NCBI GenBank assembly: GCA_935421135.1
Contig: OW285195.1
Location: 6,610,701-6,674,700 of the forward strand
Origin: Bugulina stolonifera
Lineage: Eukaryota > Bryozoa > Gymnolaemata > Cheilostomatida > Bugulidae
Length of the DNA stretch: 64,000 nucleotides
Direction: 5' to 3'
The translations under genes were made by a program, and so were the position numbers. Under the pieces are notes generated by a model. It did no database searches. It was not told where the DNA came from and saw only the letters and a list, made by a program, of their open reading frames with translations. The stretch's first letter is position 1. Each line of letters opens with the position of its first letter. This document shows positions 1 to 9,751 of the stretch, piece by piece.

Positions 1-786
1 ATGGCGTGACGAATGTTGGTGTGAAAGCTGATGCAATGTCTCATCCCCTTGTCATCCACATAGCTTGCCCTGGCTAAGAATGCTTTTCCGAATGCCGTTT
101 CAACCACCGAACCTCCACTCACTTCTAGCACAGTTCCTGGCTCTAGCTCCGACAGCTTCACCGTCGTCTGCAGAGAGCTCCTCTTCTCCGCTCCCATGCT
201 CCTACAATAATGAAAGTGGTGTATATAGATCCGACAAAGTGGTTAAACGGGAGGAAGATAGTACGGTAATTTATAGATATACGAATAGGGCTACTTACAT
301 TAGGGTTGCCGCCACTGCACGAGCTTTCTCCAGGCTTAGTCCCCCGCTCTTTTTCTTCCCCTTGCAAGGGGACTTGGTAGCTTTTTTTCCCTTCGTCGTC
401 TCACCACCATCCATTTCTTCCGTAGCCGTATCGGCTCCGTGGCCATCATCATCATCATCTGATATTACAATCGCCTGGGGTTTCTTTTTTTTCTTAGCAC
501 AGATTTCATCTCCTTTTGGGTTCTTCCTCTTCTTGGTTGTTGTGGTCTCGCCCCTATCCGAGGCCCGCTCCGGGGAGGACGGAGAGTCCGCCATGTTAGA
601 AAGATCCTTTCGGGCAAGACTCCCCACTCCTATTATTTTCCCCTTCTTCCGTGCCTCTTTTAACGCATCCACCTCTTCTTTCCTCTTCTGACTGCACTCT
701 TCTTCTTCAATAATTCCATCCATTTGTGAGTCCGTTAAGCCCGCAAATAACTCTTCTTGGTTCTGGACTATGTTGTCAGTATCCAT
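1..786 (-). CDS. Spliced Polinton gene of unknown function, divergent to polymerase (partial, runs off window)
   Basis: I do not recognise the family. Exon 1 is 786-299, with donor AT|GTAAGT. The best acceptor is ATTGTAG at 203-202, and exon 2 runs from 201 off the left edge. This join keeps one open frame. The exon 1 product is hydrophilic: an acidic N-terminus (about residues 1-30), a Lys-rich helix-like stretch, then basic clusters (KKRKNPKG, KKKKK) around an Asp run, which would suit nuclear localisation. Exon 2 has a KLSELEPGTVLEV...TAFGKAFLA pattern that vaguely recalls small beta-barrel nucleic-acid binding proteins; this is only a hint. The gene is transcribed away from the polymerase across the satellite. 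A truncated copy lies at 40881-41141. Confidence 0.6.
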
Positions 787-928
787 TGATAATGTACTAT
801 TGTAGTAGTGTTCCTGTACAGTAGTGATGTGCTGAACTTTGAATGCTGAGACTGTGATCCCACTCTCCCTTTATACATCTGCTCATTTCTTGACTCCTCC
901 CTTTTTATTATCCAATCCCAATGTGTCC

Positions 929-1697
929 CGATGCACCCCGATGTGAATCCGAAGCCTCCCGATGCATCCCGATGTGAATCCGAAGCCTCCCGATGCATCC
1001 CGATGTGAATCCGAAGCTTCCCGATGCATCCCGATGTGATTCCGAAGCTTCCCGATGCATCCCGATGTGAATCCGAAGCTTCCCGATGCATCCCGATGTG
1101 ATTCCGAAGCTTCCCGATGCATCCCGATGTGAATCCGAAGCTTCCCGATGCATCCCGATGTGATTCCGAAGCTTCCCGATGCATCCCGATGTGATTCCGA
1201 AGCTTCCCGATGCATCCCGATGTGATTCCGAAGCTTCCCGATGCATCCCGATGTGAATCCGAAGCTTCCCGATGCATCCCGATGTGATTCCGAAGCTTCC
1301 CGATGCATCCCGATGTGATTCCGAAGCTTCCCGATGCATCCCGATGTGTCCCGATGTGTCAATTCACATCGGGGTGCATCGGGATGCATCGGGAGGCTTC
1401 GGAATCACATCGGGATGCATCGGGATGCATCGGGAAGCTTCGGATTCACATCGGGATGCATCGGGAAGCTTCGGAATCACATCGGGATGCATCGGGAAGC
1501 TTCGGATTCACATCGGGATGCATCGGGAAGCTTCGGAATCACATCGGGATGCATCGGGAGGCTTCGGAATCACATCGGGATGCATCGGGAAGCTTCGGAT
1601 TCACATCGGGATGCATCGGGAAGCTTCGGAATCACATCGGGATGCATCGGGAAGCTTCGGAATCACATCGGGAGGCTTCGGATTCACATCGGGGTGG
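929..1697. repeat. Palindromic array of 31-bp repeats (satellite), element 1 copy
   Basis: About 13 head-to-tail units of 31 bp, built on GATGCATCCCGATGTGA and CCGAAGCTTCCC, run to about 1350. They are followed by about 10 units in reverse complement, so the block is one large imperfect palindrome. Each unit also contains two 8-bp palindromes, GATGCATC and GAAGCTTC. Positions in the unit alternate (GTGAAT or GTGATT), as in an array homogenised by recombination. The short asymmetric centre is TGTCAATTCACA at about 1357-1368. The array lies between the start of the minus-strand gene (786) and the polymerase leader (2037). Because 31 is not a multiple of 3 and the unit has no stops, it gives long spurious open frames on both strands. 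Confidence 0.95.
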
Positions 1698-1741
1698 TAT
1701 TGCCAAGGGTGGGGAAATGGTTAGACTCCGCCCACTGAATA

Positions 1742-1780
1742 CTACTATTTAAGGTATGAGTTTCTCACTCTAGCAGTATG
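1742..1780 (+). promoter_or_regulatory. Probable polymerase promoter (TATTTAAG with initiator-like sequence)
   Basis: ACTATTTAAGG at about 1744-1754 resembles a TATA element and is followed about 20 bp later by TTTCTCACTCTAGCAG, a plausible start region. The block is preserved almost unchanged at 42053-42090 in element 2, although that copy no longer has a polymerase to drive. Conservation and position upstream of the leader exon support a promoter; no direct evidence is available. Confidence 0.45.
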
Positions 1781-1814
1781 AACAATCAGCCTCTAGTCAA
1801 CAGAGTGAGAGTAA

Positions 1815-2160
1815 ACAGAGACAGCTACCTACTAGTCAGCACCTGATCAGAGATGTCAACAAGTACAACATAAGGTTAGTGCTAAATAGGGTAATCGGCA
1901 GCAATTGTGAAGTGTCTATTGTATATAACGCTATTGAGCCAAAAACAAAAAAAATTAACTTACACCCTACTACTATATATTTTTTATAGGGAGACTAAAC
2001 AGAGACACTTACCTACTAGTCAGCACCTGATCAGAGATGTCAACAAGTAAAAAAGGTTAGTGCTAAATGAGGTAGTTGGTAACAATTGTGGATTGCTAAT
2101 AGTAGTATGAGGTAAAAGAATAACTTACACCCTACTATTTTGTATTTTTATAGGGGGGGA
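1815..2160 (+). repeat. Tandem duplication of polymerase leader exon and intron (184-bp period)
   Basis: The segment with ATGTCAACAAGTA, a GTTAG donor and a TTTATAG acceptor occurs twice, with ATGs at 1853 and 2037. The upstream copy reads into TAA after six codons (MSTSTT). The downstream copy reads through its donor in the phase needed by the polymerase exon. Element 2 keeps one copy (ATG about 42163) that also ends in TAA. The upstream copy may act as a short upstream open frame or may be inert. Confidence 0.7.
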
Positions 2161-5100
2161 GAGCTCTCGTCAGGCCGAGCACACTTGTCAACTATGCGGT
2201 CTGGTTCTCAAAACAGCATTTTCTCTAGACAGGCACACGAAGAGAATGCATGCACAGGCTCACCCACACAAGTGCCCGGTTTGTGGCGGATGTTTTGATG
2301 GGAGGAGAAAGCTAGGTCATCACATGAGACGATTTCATAGCGAGGCCAAGGCGGAAAAAGATGAGGGGGATGCAGAGAAGTTTGATGATGTTTTCTGGTC
2401 CAAACCTCCAACAGCTGAAGAGGGGGATGAGATGGGGGTGCTACTAGCCCGCTATTGGAGCTCGATCAGGTCCACAATACACTCTCGTCCTGTAGAAGAC
2501 ATTCTCAACGTTCGAGTGTGGAGAGGGGAATGTGAAGATGAAGGAGATGAAGAGGTGTGGACTAAATTGAGAGCGATGTGGAAGAGAGTACCTTGTACTG
2601 TGAAGATTAACTGTAGCGCTGGAGTCATCCTCGAGCATAAGACCAGTGGAGAGTTGCGCTACTTTCACTCATCAAGCAACAATGCCGCGTTCTTCCCCAA
2701 GCCAAGACTGATCAGAGCAGAGAATGAGATGAGAGAGTTTTGCGAATCTGTGCAGGAGCTCGACTTGAGAGAGAGGTCAGCACAAAGGAGACCGAACACC
2801 GCTTGGGTTTTACGTCACATTGCAAATTTGACATTCTACATCTATAAACTCCTAGAGATTGGCAAGGTGGGTGGTGTAGTGAGCAAACTCCCAGACTACA
2901 TACTTAACAACCGACATGTGATAGCACTAGATGTAGACTTTTGGTCCAGAGGAGGTGCCCGTCCCTACCCAGACAAATTGTGTTTCTTTAGATGTTTGGC
3001 CATGATGTATGACTGTAACTGCGACCCAAAGAAGGGATGTTGCTGTCATCGCCCCTCTCAGACCACAACACATCGCTTGTTTAAACAATACATGAGACAA
3101 TCTAGATCTTCTTCCCCACCCTCATCAACTTTGTCAGACTTTCCCGGGGTGGGCGCGAGTGATCTGCTGGCCTTGGAAGATCATTTTGACATATCTATAA
3201 TAGTCTTCTGCCTAACTGATGAGGGGGTAGCTCCGATAGTTTGGTCATCTGGGGCACGAAACAAAGCCCGTAAACTCTTTGTCAACATGTACGAAAACCA
3301 CTTCAGCTGGATAAAGAATGTTGATTTGTTTGCCAGATGTTTCACCTGCAAGTTGTGCGATGGCGCTTTCACACGTTTGTCCAGCCTACGGCGACATAAG
3401 TGCTCGCCAGAGGAAGCATCGGTGTTTGTTTTCCCTGGTGGAACGTTTGGACCCCCGCCAACCATATTCACAAAACTCAAGCGAGTGGCGGGAATAGAGG
3501 TGGTGAACCCCGACCTCTTATACTACCCCTACTATATCACCTATGATATTGAATGCTTCATGCCAAAAGACAACCTACAAACTAACACCTCCACAATGAC
3601 TTTTAGTGCAAGACACGAGTTACTGAGCATATCTGTATGTTCTAACGTCCCGGGGTTTGAGCAGGCCAAGTGCTTTGTGAGGAGTGTCGACAGCAAGGAT
3701 GGAACGAAGTGCATTCGTCAATTCGTCCACTACATAGCAAAGATTGCTGACGTGGCAGGAGATTTGTTCGGAGAAAGATTCCGGGATGTACGCAAGCGAC
3801 TCTCTACTTTCCTTGCGGATCGGGCGGATAGAGAAGAAGCCTTTGCTGACGAAAAGTTCTCTAACGTCTCGACTTACAGGGTGAAGTCCGGTCTCTCCGG
3901 ATTAGAAAGAGAGTTAGAACAGCACATCTCCAGCGTTCCGGTGGTTGGTTTCAACTCACAAAAGTATGACCTAAATATACTAAAGGGACCTTTGCTTCGC
4001 TCTCTACAAGAGGAGGAGGGAGAAGATTTTGTCTTCATCGTTAAGCGTGTTAACAGTATGTCCTGCGTGGAGAGTAGACGTTTTAGGTTCCTTGACATAT
4101 GCAACTTTATCGCACCGGGATTCAACTACTCCAAATACTTGAAGGCATTTGGCGTGTCAGAGAGTAAGGGATTCTTTCCTTACGACTGGGTAGATTCCCT
4201 GAGAAGGTTGGATTATTATGGACTCCCTCCCCGAGAGAGTTTTTTCAACTCGCTGACTCAGCAAGAATTGAGCGAGCAAGATTATCACCACTGTCAGGTC
4301 GTGTGGGAAAGAGAGAACATGGAAACGTTCAGGGATTTTCTCATCTGGTACAACAACCTCGATGTGGCCCCATTCATCGAGGCCATTGCACGTCAGAGCT
4401 CTATCTATCGACAAAAGGGTATTGACATGTTGAAATCCGCAATCTCGCTTCCAGGCTTGGCTATCAGATGGTTGTTTATGGAGGTGGAGGCCCGACCTTA
4501 TGGCTACTCTCCTCCACAAGCCGCTCTTCCGCTGCATAGGTTAATGTCTCTCCGAGACGAACTTTGCAACTCGCAACCCATATGTCTGTTCGATGAGGAG
4601 AGCAAAAGTCTGTACCATACTCTTCGCGATAACCTCGTGGGAGGGCCAAGCATTATCTTTCACAGACATCATGAAGTTGGAGTGACCTCTATTCGAGAGA
4701 AGATGTATGGCACATCCGCAAAACCCTGTAGGTCCATTCTGGGAGTTGATGCCAACGCCCTCTACCTATACTGTATGATGGGGAATATGCCTACGGGTTA
4801 TCCCAGGCGGAGGCTAGAGAGCCGAGGCTTTGCTCTAGAACCTATTAAAAAGTTCAGCAAAGTGGCGCATGGTTGGTTAGAGTTCCAATCGTGGAAGAGA
4901 GGAGAGGTCATCCTTCACCAACAGAATGGAGGAGAAATGAGGATAGGCTGTCACAACCTACCAGTGGATGGTTATAGCGAACAGAGTCGGACGGTGTACC
5001 AATTCCACGGTTGCTACTGGCATGGGCACGAGTGCGAGCTAGGAGGGAACGGAAAAGGTGTCAGAAACATGACGAATGAAGAGCTCCGGGTGGACACTGC

Positions 5101-6709
5101 AAGGAAAGAAGATTACATCAAGGCTCTAGGCTATAAGCTCATCACCACTCGGCAGTGTGAGTGGGAAGCGCGAGTTCGTTCGGATGTAGAAGTTAGGACA
5201 TTTCTCGCCATCTTCTTTTCTTCTCTCTATCCGGAGAGGGGTTACGTCAACCTCGATAAGATAATCAATAACATTCGTAGTGGAGAGTACTATGGTTTAG
5301 TGGAGTGTGACATTTCCGTACCCGAAGAGCTAAAAGCGAAGTTCTCTGAGATGGCACCTATTTTCAAGAATATAAACGTGGGAAGAGAACACCTTAGCGA
5401 ACACATGCGCGCTTTTGCCGAACAGAACGGATTCTTGAAGAGACCTCAGCGAATGCTCGTGGGGAGTCTTTTTGGCGAGCGAATCACACTACTCTCCGAT
5501 CTGGCTAGATGGTATCTAGATCAAGGTTTGATAATTACCAGGATCTATCAGTTTGTTCACTTTATCCCACGAGCCATCTACAAAGACTTTGGTTCTTCGG
5601 TCTCAGACGCAAGAAGAGGTGGGGATGTGAACCCCGACCTGGCCCTCTTGGCCAGCACCAGCAAGCTCGTTGGGAATTCAGCCTACGGAAAGACCATAAC
5701 AAATAAAGAGAAACATAAGACTGTCAAGTATGTGGAGACAGTAGAGGAGGCGGCTGTCAAAGTGAGGAGTAGGCACTTTTCTAGTCTAAACGAAGTTGAT
5801 GAAAACTACTTTGAGATAGAGCTTCACAAGAAAAAGGCAAGTGTTGACAATCTTTTTTTTTTTTATTTTGATTCTTGATTTGACGAAACTTTTTCTGAGT
5901 GGTAGGGTAAACTCTCTCTCTCTCTTTCTTTCTTTTAGATTCGAATGGATGTTCCATCTGTCGTAGGATTCGTTATCCTCCAGAGAGCCAAGTTGAGAAT
6001 GCTAGAATTCTACTACGACTTTATGGATAGGTAAGTAGAACTAGACTATACAAAGATTTTATCAAATCCTTCTCTATTTATTCTTTGGTGTCAACCCCAA
6101 CCCCCCCCCCCCCCTACAACCCGTCCGTTTTATTTTCACAGATTCGTCAGCAGAGAGGACTTTGAGTACGTAGAAATGGACACGGATAGCGCTTACATGG
6201 CTCTGAGTGCTCGTAGTATAGATGAGGTCATCCGAAAAGATAAAAAAGAAGAGTTCTACAGAGAATATGGTAGATGGTTTCCCAGACCCTTCTGCGATAG
6301 GCACAAGGAAGACTTTATCACGACCAAGGTGCTTGGTCAAGAGTGGGAGATGAGGGAATGTTGTGAGAAGGTGCAACGATACGAAACACGAACCCCCGGC
6401 CTGTTTAAGGAGGAGTTTCGGGGAGAGGGGGTCATCGCGCTCAACTCAAAAACATACTTTTGCTGGTCCGCTGATGGTGATAGCAAGTATAGCAGCAAAG
6501 GACTAAACAAAAGAGGAAACGCCCTAACCAAAGAGAAGTTCCTCTCCGTGCTCAGGACAGGGGAGTCGGTGAGAGGGGACAATCGGGGTTTTATCAGAAG
6601 AGGAAACCAAACGTATAGCTACACCCAGCTAAAGACCGGACTCACCTACTTCTATGGTAAGCGGAAGGTTGCAGAAGACGGGGTGAGTACGAGTCCTATA
6701 GAATGCTAG
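2037..6709 (+). CDS. POLB: Polinton protein-primed DNA polymerase B, four exons
   Basis: Family B, protein-primed DNA polymerase that would replicate the element. Exons: 2037-2055, 2154-5836, 5939-6030, 6142-6709, total 4362 nt (1453 aa). The in-frame ATG at 2246 is not the likely start, because the frame upstream encodes another C2H2 finger (CQLCGLVL...H) reached through a phase-matched leader exon. Three C2H2 fingers lie near residues 18, 47 and 405. Exonuclease motifs: YDIE (about 471), FNSQKYD (about 612), YNNLD (about 743). Polymerase motifs: DANALYLYCMM (about 872), KLVGNSAYGK (about 1177) and DTDS (about 1278). Intron 2 has a GC donor (AAAAAG|GCAAGT); introns 1 and 3 are GT-AG. The C-terminus GVSTSPIEC ends at a TAG that reads through a GTGAGT, and I take this as the true end. 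No frameshift or internal stop is visible, so the gene looks intact. Confidence 0.9.
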
Positions 6710-6833
6710 TACTGATTTCTCGGAGATGAGACTACTTCATTCGATAAATTGGAGAGTAAACGAACAGTGCATCATAACCCTTGTACATATACCCGTATAA
6801 TTTTTTTCACATTCACTCTCTATTGTAAGGGGT

Positions 6834-6888
6834 CTCCGTCCTCAAAACGGAGGGTTTACCGGTTGTAGCCTTAAAACCGAGCAATAAA
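6834..6888 (+). terminator. Polymerase 3' end: small hairpin and AATAAA polyadenylation signal
   Basis: A 6-bp inverted repeat, CTCCGT at 6834-6839 and ACGGAG at 6847-6852, is followed by AATAAA at 6883-6888, about 175 bp after the polymerase stop. No other gene is obvious on this strand until 7011. The polyadenylation signal is a reasonable match; the hairpin may be incidental. Confidence 0.4.
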
Positions 6889-7010
6889 ACACTAGCTAAT
6901 ACATTAAAAACCATTTACCTCTCCAAACCAAAGGGGTAGACGATACTAGCGCAGCTTCCGCTCATACTCACCCCTTATCAGTTCACATTTCTTCTATTGT
7001 CTTCATTCGT

Positions 7011-7144
7011 AGGTGGGGGGTGACATCGCACGCGCACGATGCGCTCTCTCCCTATCGGAGTTTGCTACCCGGGGGAAAGTGGACGCGGTGGTCAAAGAAA
7101 TTGGTGGCGAGTCAACGACATCATCGTAGAGGCGGGTCTATTTG

Positions 7145-7218
<74 letters not shown>

Positions 7219-7560
7219 CGATGGCGATGAGAAGACAAGCATCCATCTATCCCGTTTATCTATTTCTATTTCTACCCCTCCGAGCGATGATGTCGTCGGC
7301 TAACCTCCTCGCGAAGTCTACGGTTTGAAGCGCGGAAGAGCCACCGCCTTCACTTTCTCTCGCCGCTCGTCACGGGGACGGGCGATTCCCCTAGGGGAGG
7401 GTCCGGGGAAAATGAGGGTTAAGACGCGAGTCTTTCATCGAAGGTCCGGGGGCGCTCGAACGGAGGAGCGCGCGAGTGCGGTGTCACCCCGACCAGTTCA
7501 GTCTCAACAGTCCCCGGCGAAGAAATCATCCGGAAGCACCACCACCACCACTCGGTAAGT
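7011..7560 (+). other. Region with possible exon(s) and a (GAT)n run; function unclear
   Basis: After a TTCGTAG acceptor-like site near 7013 the DNA is GC-rich and open in more than one frame. A (GAT/ATG)n microsatellite runs from about 7148 to 7217. From 7325 to 7555 a basic frame (MKRGRATAFTFSRRSS... to SSGSTTTTTR) ends exactly at a good donor, CTCGGTAAGT, which suggests a real exon rich in Arg and Ser. No downstream exon can be identified before the element end at 8168, and the composition is biased enough to create open frames by chance. I leave it uncalled as a gene. Confidence 0.35.
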
Positions 7561-7567
7561 TTTTTAT

Positions 7568-8168
7568 AGTAGTATAGTCAGCGTCGTAAACTCTGCACGG
7601 GCACTCCGCACGGGTGTAGCCTATCATTACTCTAACCCGTATTTTCCTTCGCTTCACCCTACTCCAGCCGACGGTCCGCCCGCGAGGGTCGCGACGGGTC
7701 GTTGGGGCGGGAGGGCGGGGGAGGGGCGGGGGATGGGCGGGGGGAGGGCGGCGTGGGACCACGGCTGGACTCGCGAACGAGAACCGCCGCGAGGCGGAGG
7801 GCGAGGCGGAGGGGTTTGGGGTGGGGAGGGGTGGGGAGGGGCGGGGACGGGTGGAGGGAGGACGGGTGGGGTTCGCGGGGCGGGGGGGCGCGCGCGTACG
7901 CGCGCGCCCCCTCGCCCGAGCCGTGGGACGGGGCGAGGGGTTTGCTCTTTAGACTGGGTTCCGCGGAACAGCCGATGAGGTTTTTGAAACCCCACCCGCG
8001 ATGGGGGGGAGTAGGTTCTAGGGCTTTGCACATAGAGTGAGGTTTAGGGGAGAGGAGGGGCGAGAGGACGGGTGGGGTGGTCGTCCGCCCGGGGAGTTTT
8101 TGGATCTAGGGCTAATACGACGCGGAAAGGGCCGGGTGTCTGTGTAGATCTGCACTGACTATACTACT
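7568..8168. repeat. Right end of element 1: GC-rich terminal segment bounded by inverted terminus motifs
   Basis: The segment begins with AGTAGTATAGTCAG (7568-7581), identical to the first 14 bases of the complete Polinton, and ends with its reverse complement at 8155-8168. It is therefore a 601-bp block with terminus motifs facing inward at both sides. The interior is strongly G-rich and contains a 28-bp perfect palindrome at 7884-7911 centred on GCGTACGC. It does not resemble the CCG/CCA-rich inverted repeat of element 2 beyond the last 30 or so bases. Whether 7568 or a point further left is the inner border of the terminal repeat cannot be decided without the left end. Confidence 0.6.
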
Positions 8169-9751
8169 CATGTATATTTTTTCAGAAGTTTAGTCTGAGA
8201 GCAGCTGCAATGTGAATATTTCACTAACATCCCATATCATTCATAGTGTATTGGGTTGTACTACGTTATTTAATTTAATTATAGTAACATTAAATAAAAT
8301 AATATTATATTATATTATATTGCATTATTATCATTATACATGTATATTACATTATATTATGTAATATATTTTATTAGTTGGTTGGAGTAAGTATACATGT
8401 AAAATGTGTACAAGTAAGTGTTGTCTTCCTTCTCCTTCTTCTTCCTACATTGTACATCCAATAGGATTCCCCTTGCCTCTCTTTTAACCCTATAATATAT
8501 ACAAGTACATGTAGCTGTTAATGTCACTTTTCCCTCAATGTCAATCTTTGACTGATTGTAACTATTGTTTCAGCAGAACAAAAGGCAATAGAAAGACAAT
8601 TTGTGATAATTCGATTTACCAATTTACACGCGTGGAGTATGCACATTAATTTGTCCTAACCACGTAGTACATCATAGTTAAAGGTCATCTAGGTTAGCAA
8701 TTCTAATAAAGTTGGGGAAGTAGCAGGTGAATGCGTTTTTTATTGCCATGCAGTCTCTTCCGCCCTGATGTTTGTAACAAAACTTGCAACTGCAGTTGTG
8801 TACATGCACATGGCCGCTTGTATGTGTTTCTGCAAGTACATGACTGCACAGGCATGCCTACATATACGTCCATGTAAAGACAGGTAGGCCTACACTATGG
8901 GAGCAATTTACTGGTCTTTATTTTAGAAACAAAAGTTGATTTATATTGATTATCTGGTCTAAATACGTGTCTGACATGCCAATTTAACGAAATTTATATC
9001 GCTAATGTGTGCAATATTAATATAATAGAGAAGCTTGAGCAGCAATGCTCAATGTAGGATAAAGCACCAGCAAAGTATATTAAGGCACCTGCTCTAATGT
9101 GCCGAAGTATCTGCCAATTCTCAAATTTAGTGACACCCTCCAATAAATAAAAAAAACCTATTGATATGTTTTTCTTAGTGTGCCAAATCTACCCATACAT
9201 TTATCTAATAATTGAGTTACTGCTGACTAAATGACTACTAACTTACAGGCAAATTGACTAACTGACTAACCGTCTAAATAAATAACTGACTGCTGACTAA
9301 CTGACTGACTACTCACTACTAACTACTGACTAGCTGACTACTAAATTCTGACTAACAGACTAACTACTACAAACTAACTGACCACTGACTAACTGACTAC
9401 TGATCAACTGAAGAACTGACTAACCGACTAACTAAGTACTAACTAACTGATTATTTGACTAACTAACTGACTGACTAACTTACTGATTGTTGACTATAAC
9501 CCACTGTCTGCCGATTAATTGACTGAATAACTGACTACTGACTACTGACTACTGACTGTTGACTATTGACTACTGACTATTGACTATTGACTACTGACTA
9601 CTGACTACTGACTACTGGCTACTGACTACTGACTACTGACTTGCTGACCAACTAACTTGGAACGGGAAGCTACAGCTTCATCACAACTGGTACTTGAGTT
9701 TGCTGAGACAATAATATGATCATGTATATTATTATGTCTATGTCTATGTAG
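8169..9751. other. Host spacer; degenerate ACTGACT-type repeats at about 9200-9655
   Basis: From 8169 to about 9190 the sequence is AT-rich and I see no gene, only scattered ACATGT motifs. From about 9200 to 9655 it is a degenerate low-complexity array of ACTGACTA/CTGACTACTG words, ending in a cleaner run of TGACTAC units. The missing first exon of the proton channel gene should lie here or in the Polinton flank, but I could not identify it by splice phase. Confidence 0.6.

Larger units (their letters stand above)
1..8168 (+). mobile_element. Polinton/Maverick element 1, right part (left part outside window)
   Basis: The segment holds a protein-primed family B DNA polymerase gene of the Polinton type, preceded by a divergent minus-strand gene and a palindromic satellite. 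It ends at 8168 in CTGACTATACTACT, the same terminus as the complete Polinton at 32157-43040. The six bases after the end (8169-8174, CATGTA) are the predicted target-site duplication; the left copy is outside the window. Base composition changes sharply at the end, from very GC-rich to AT-rich host DNA. Capsid, integrase and protease genes are not in the visible part, so I cannot say whether this copy is complete. The assignment rests on the polymerase, the shared terminus and collinearity with element 2. Confidence 0.85.

Noticed and set aside
65..691. Plus-strand 208-residue frame
   Set aside because: It is antisense to the spliced minus-strand Polinton gene and is only Ser/Pro/Phe-rich shadow sequence.
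932..1697. CRISPR-like array (31-bp regular repeats)
   Set aside because: Units are contiguous with no unique spacers, the array inverts at its centre, and the host is an animal.
768..1752. Long open frames on both strands (MHREASDSHRDASG-type 31-residue repeats)
   Set aside because: They are translations of the 31-bp satellite. A stop-free unit whose length is not a multiple of 3 is open in all frames on both strands.
2246..5878. Polymerase as a single exon starting at 2246 and ending at 5878
   Set aside because: The upstream frame encodes a further zinc finger reached by a phase-matched leader exon. The 3' end runs into an intron, with the catalytic DTDS motif in exon 4.
7325..7558. Arg/Ser-rich frame as a separate gene
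   Set aside because: It ends at a good donor but has no identifiable partner exon before the element end, and the base composition is biased. Kept only as an uncertain region.
7526..8040. Proline/arginine-rich open frames on both strands in the GC-rich right end of element 1
   Set aside because: High GC removes stop codons. There are no motifs, and frames overlap on both strands.
8169..8174. CATGTA as a proven target-site duplication of element 1
   Set aside because: The matching left flank is outside the window, and CATGTA is a very common word in this host DNA.
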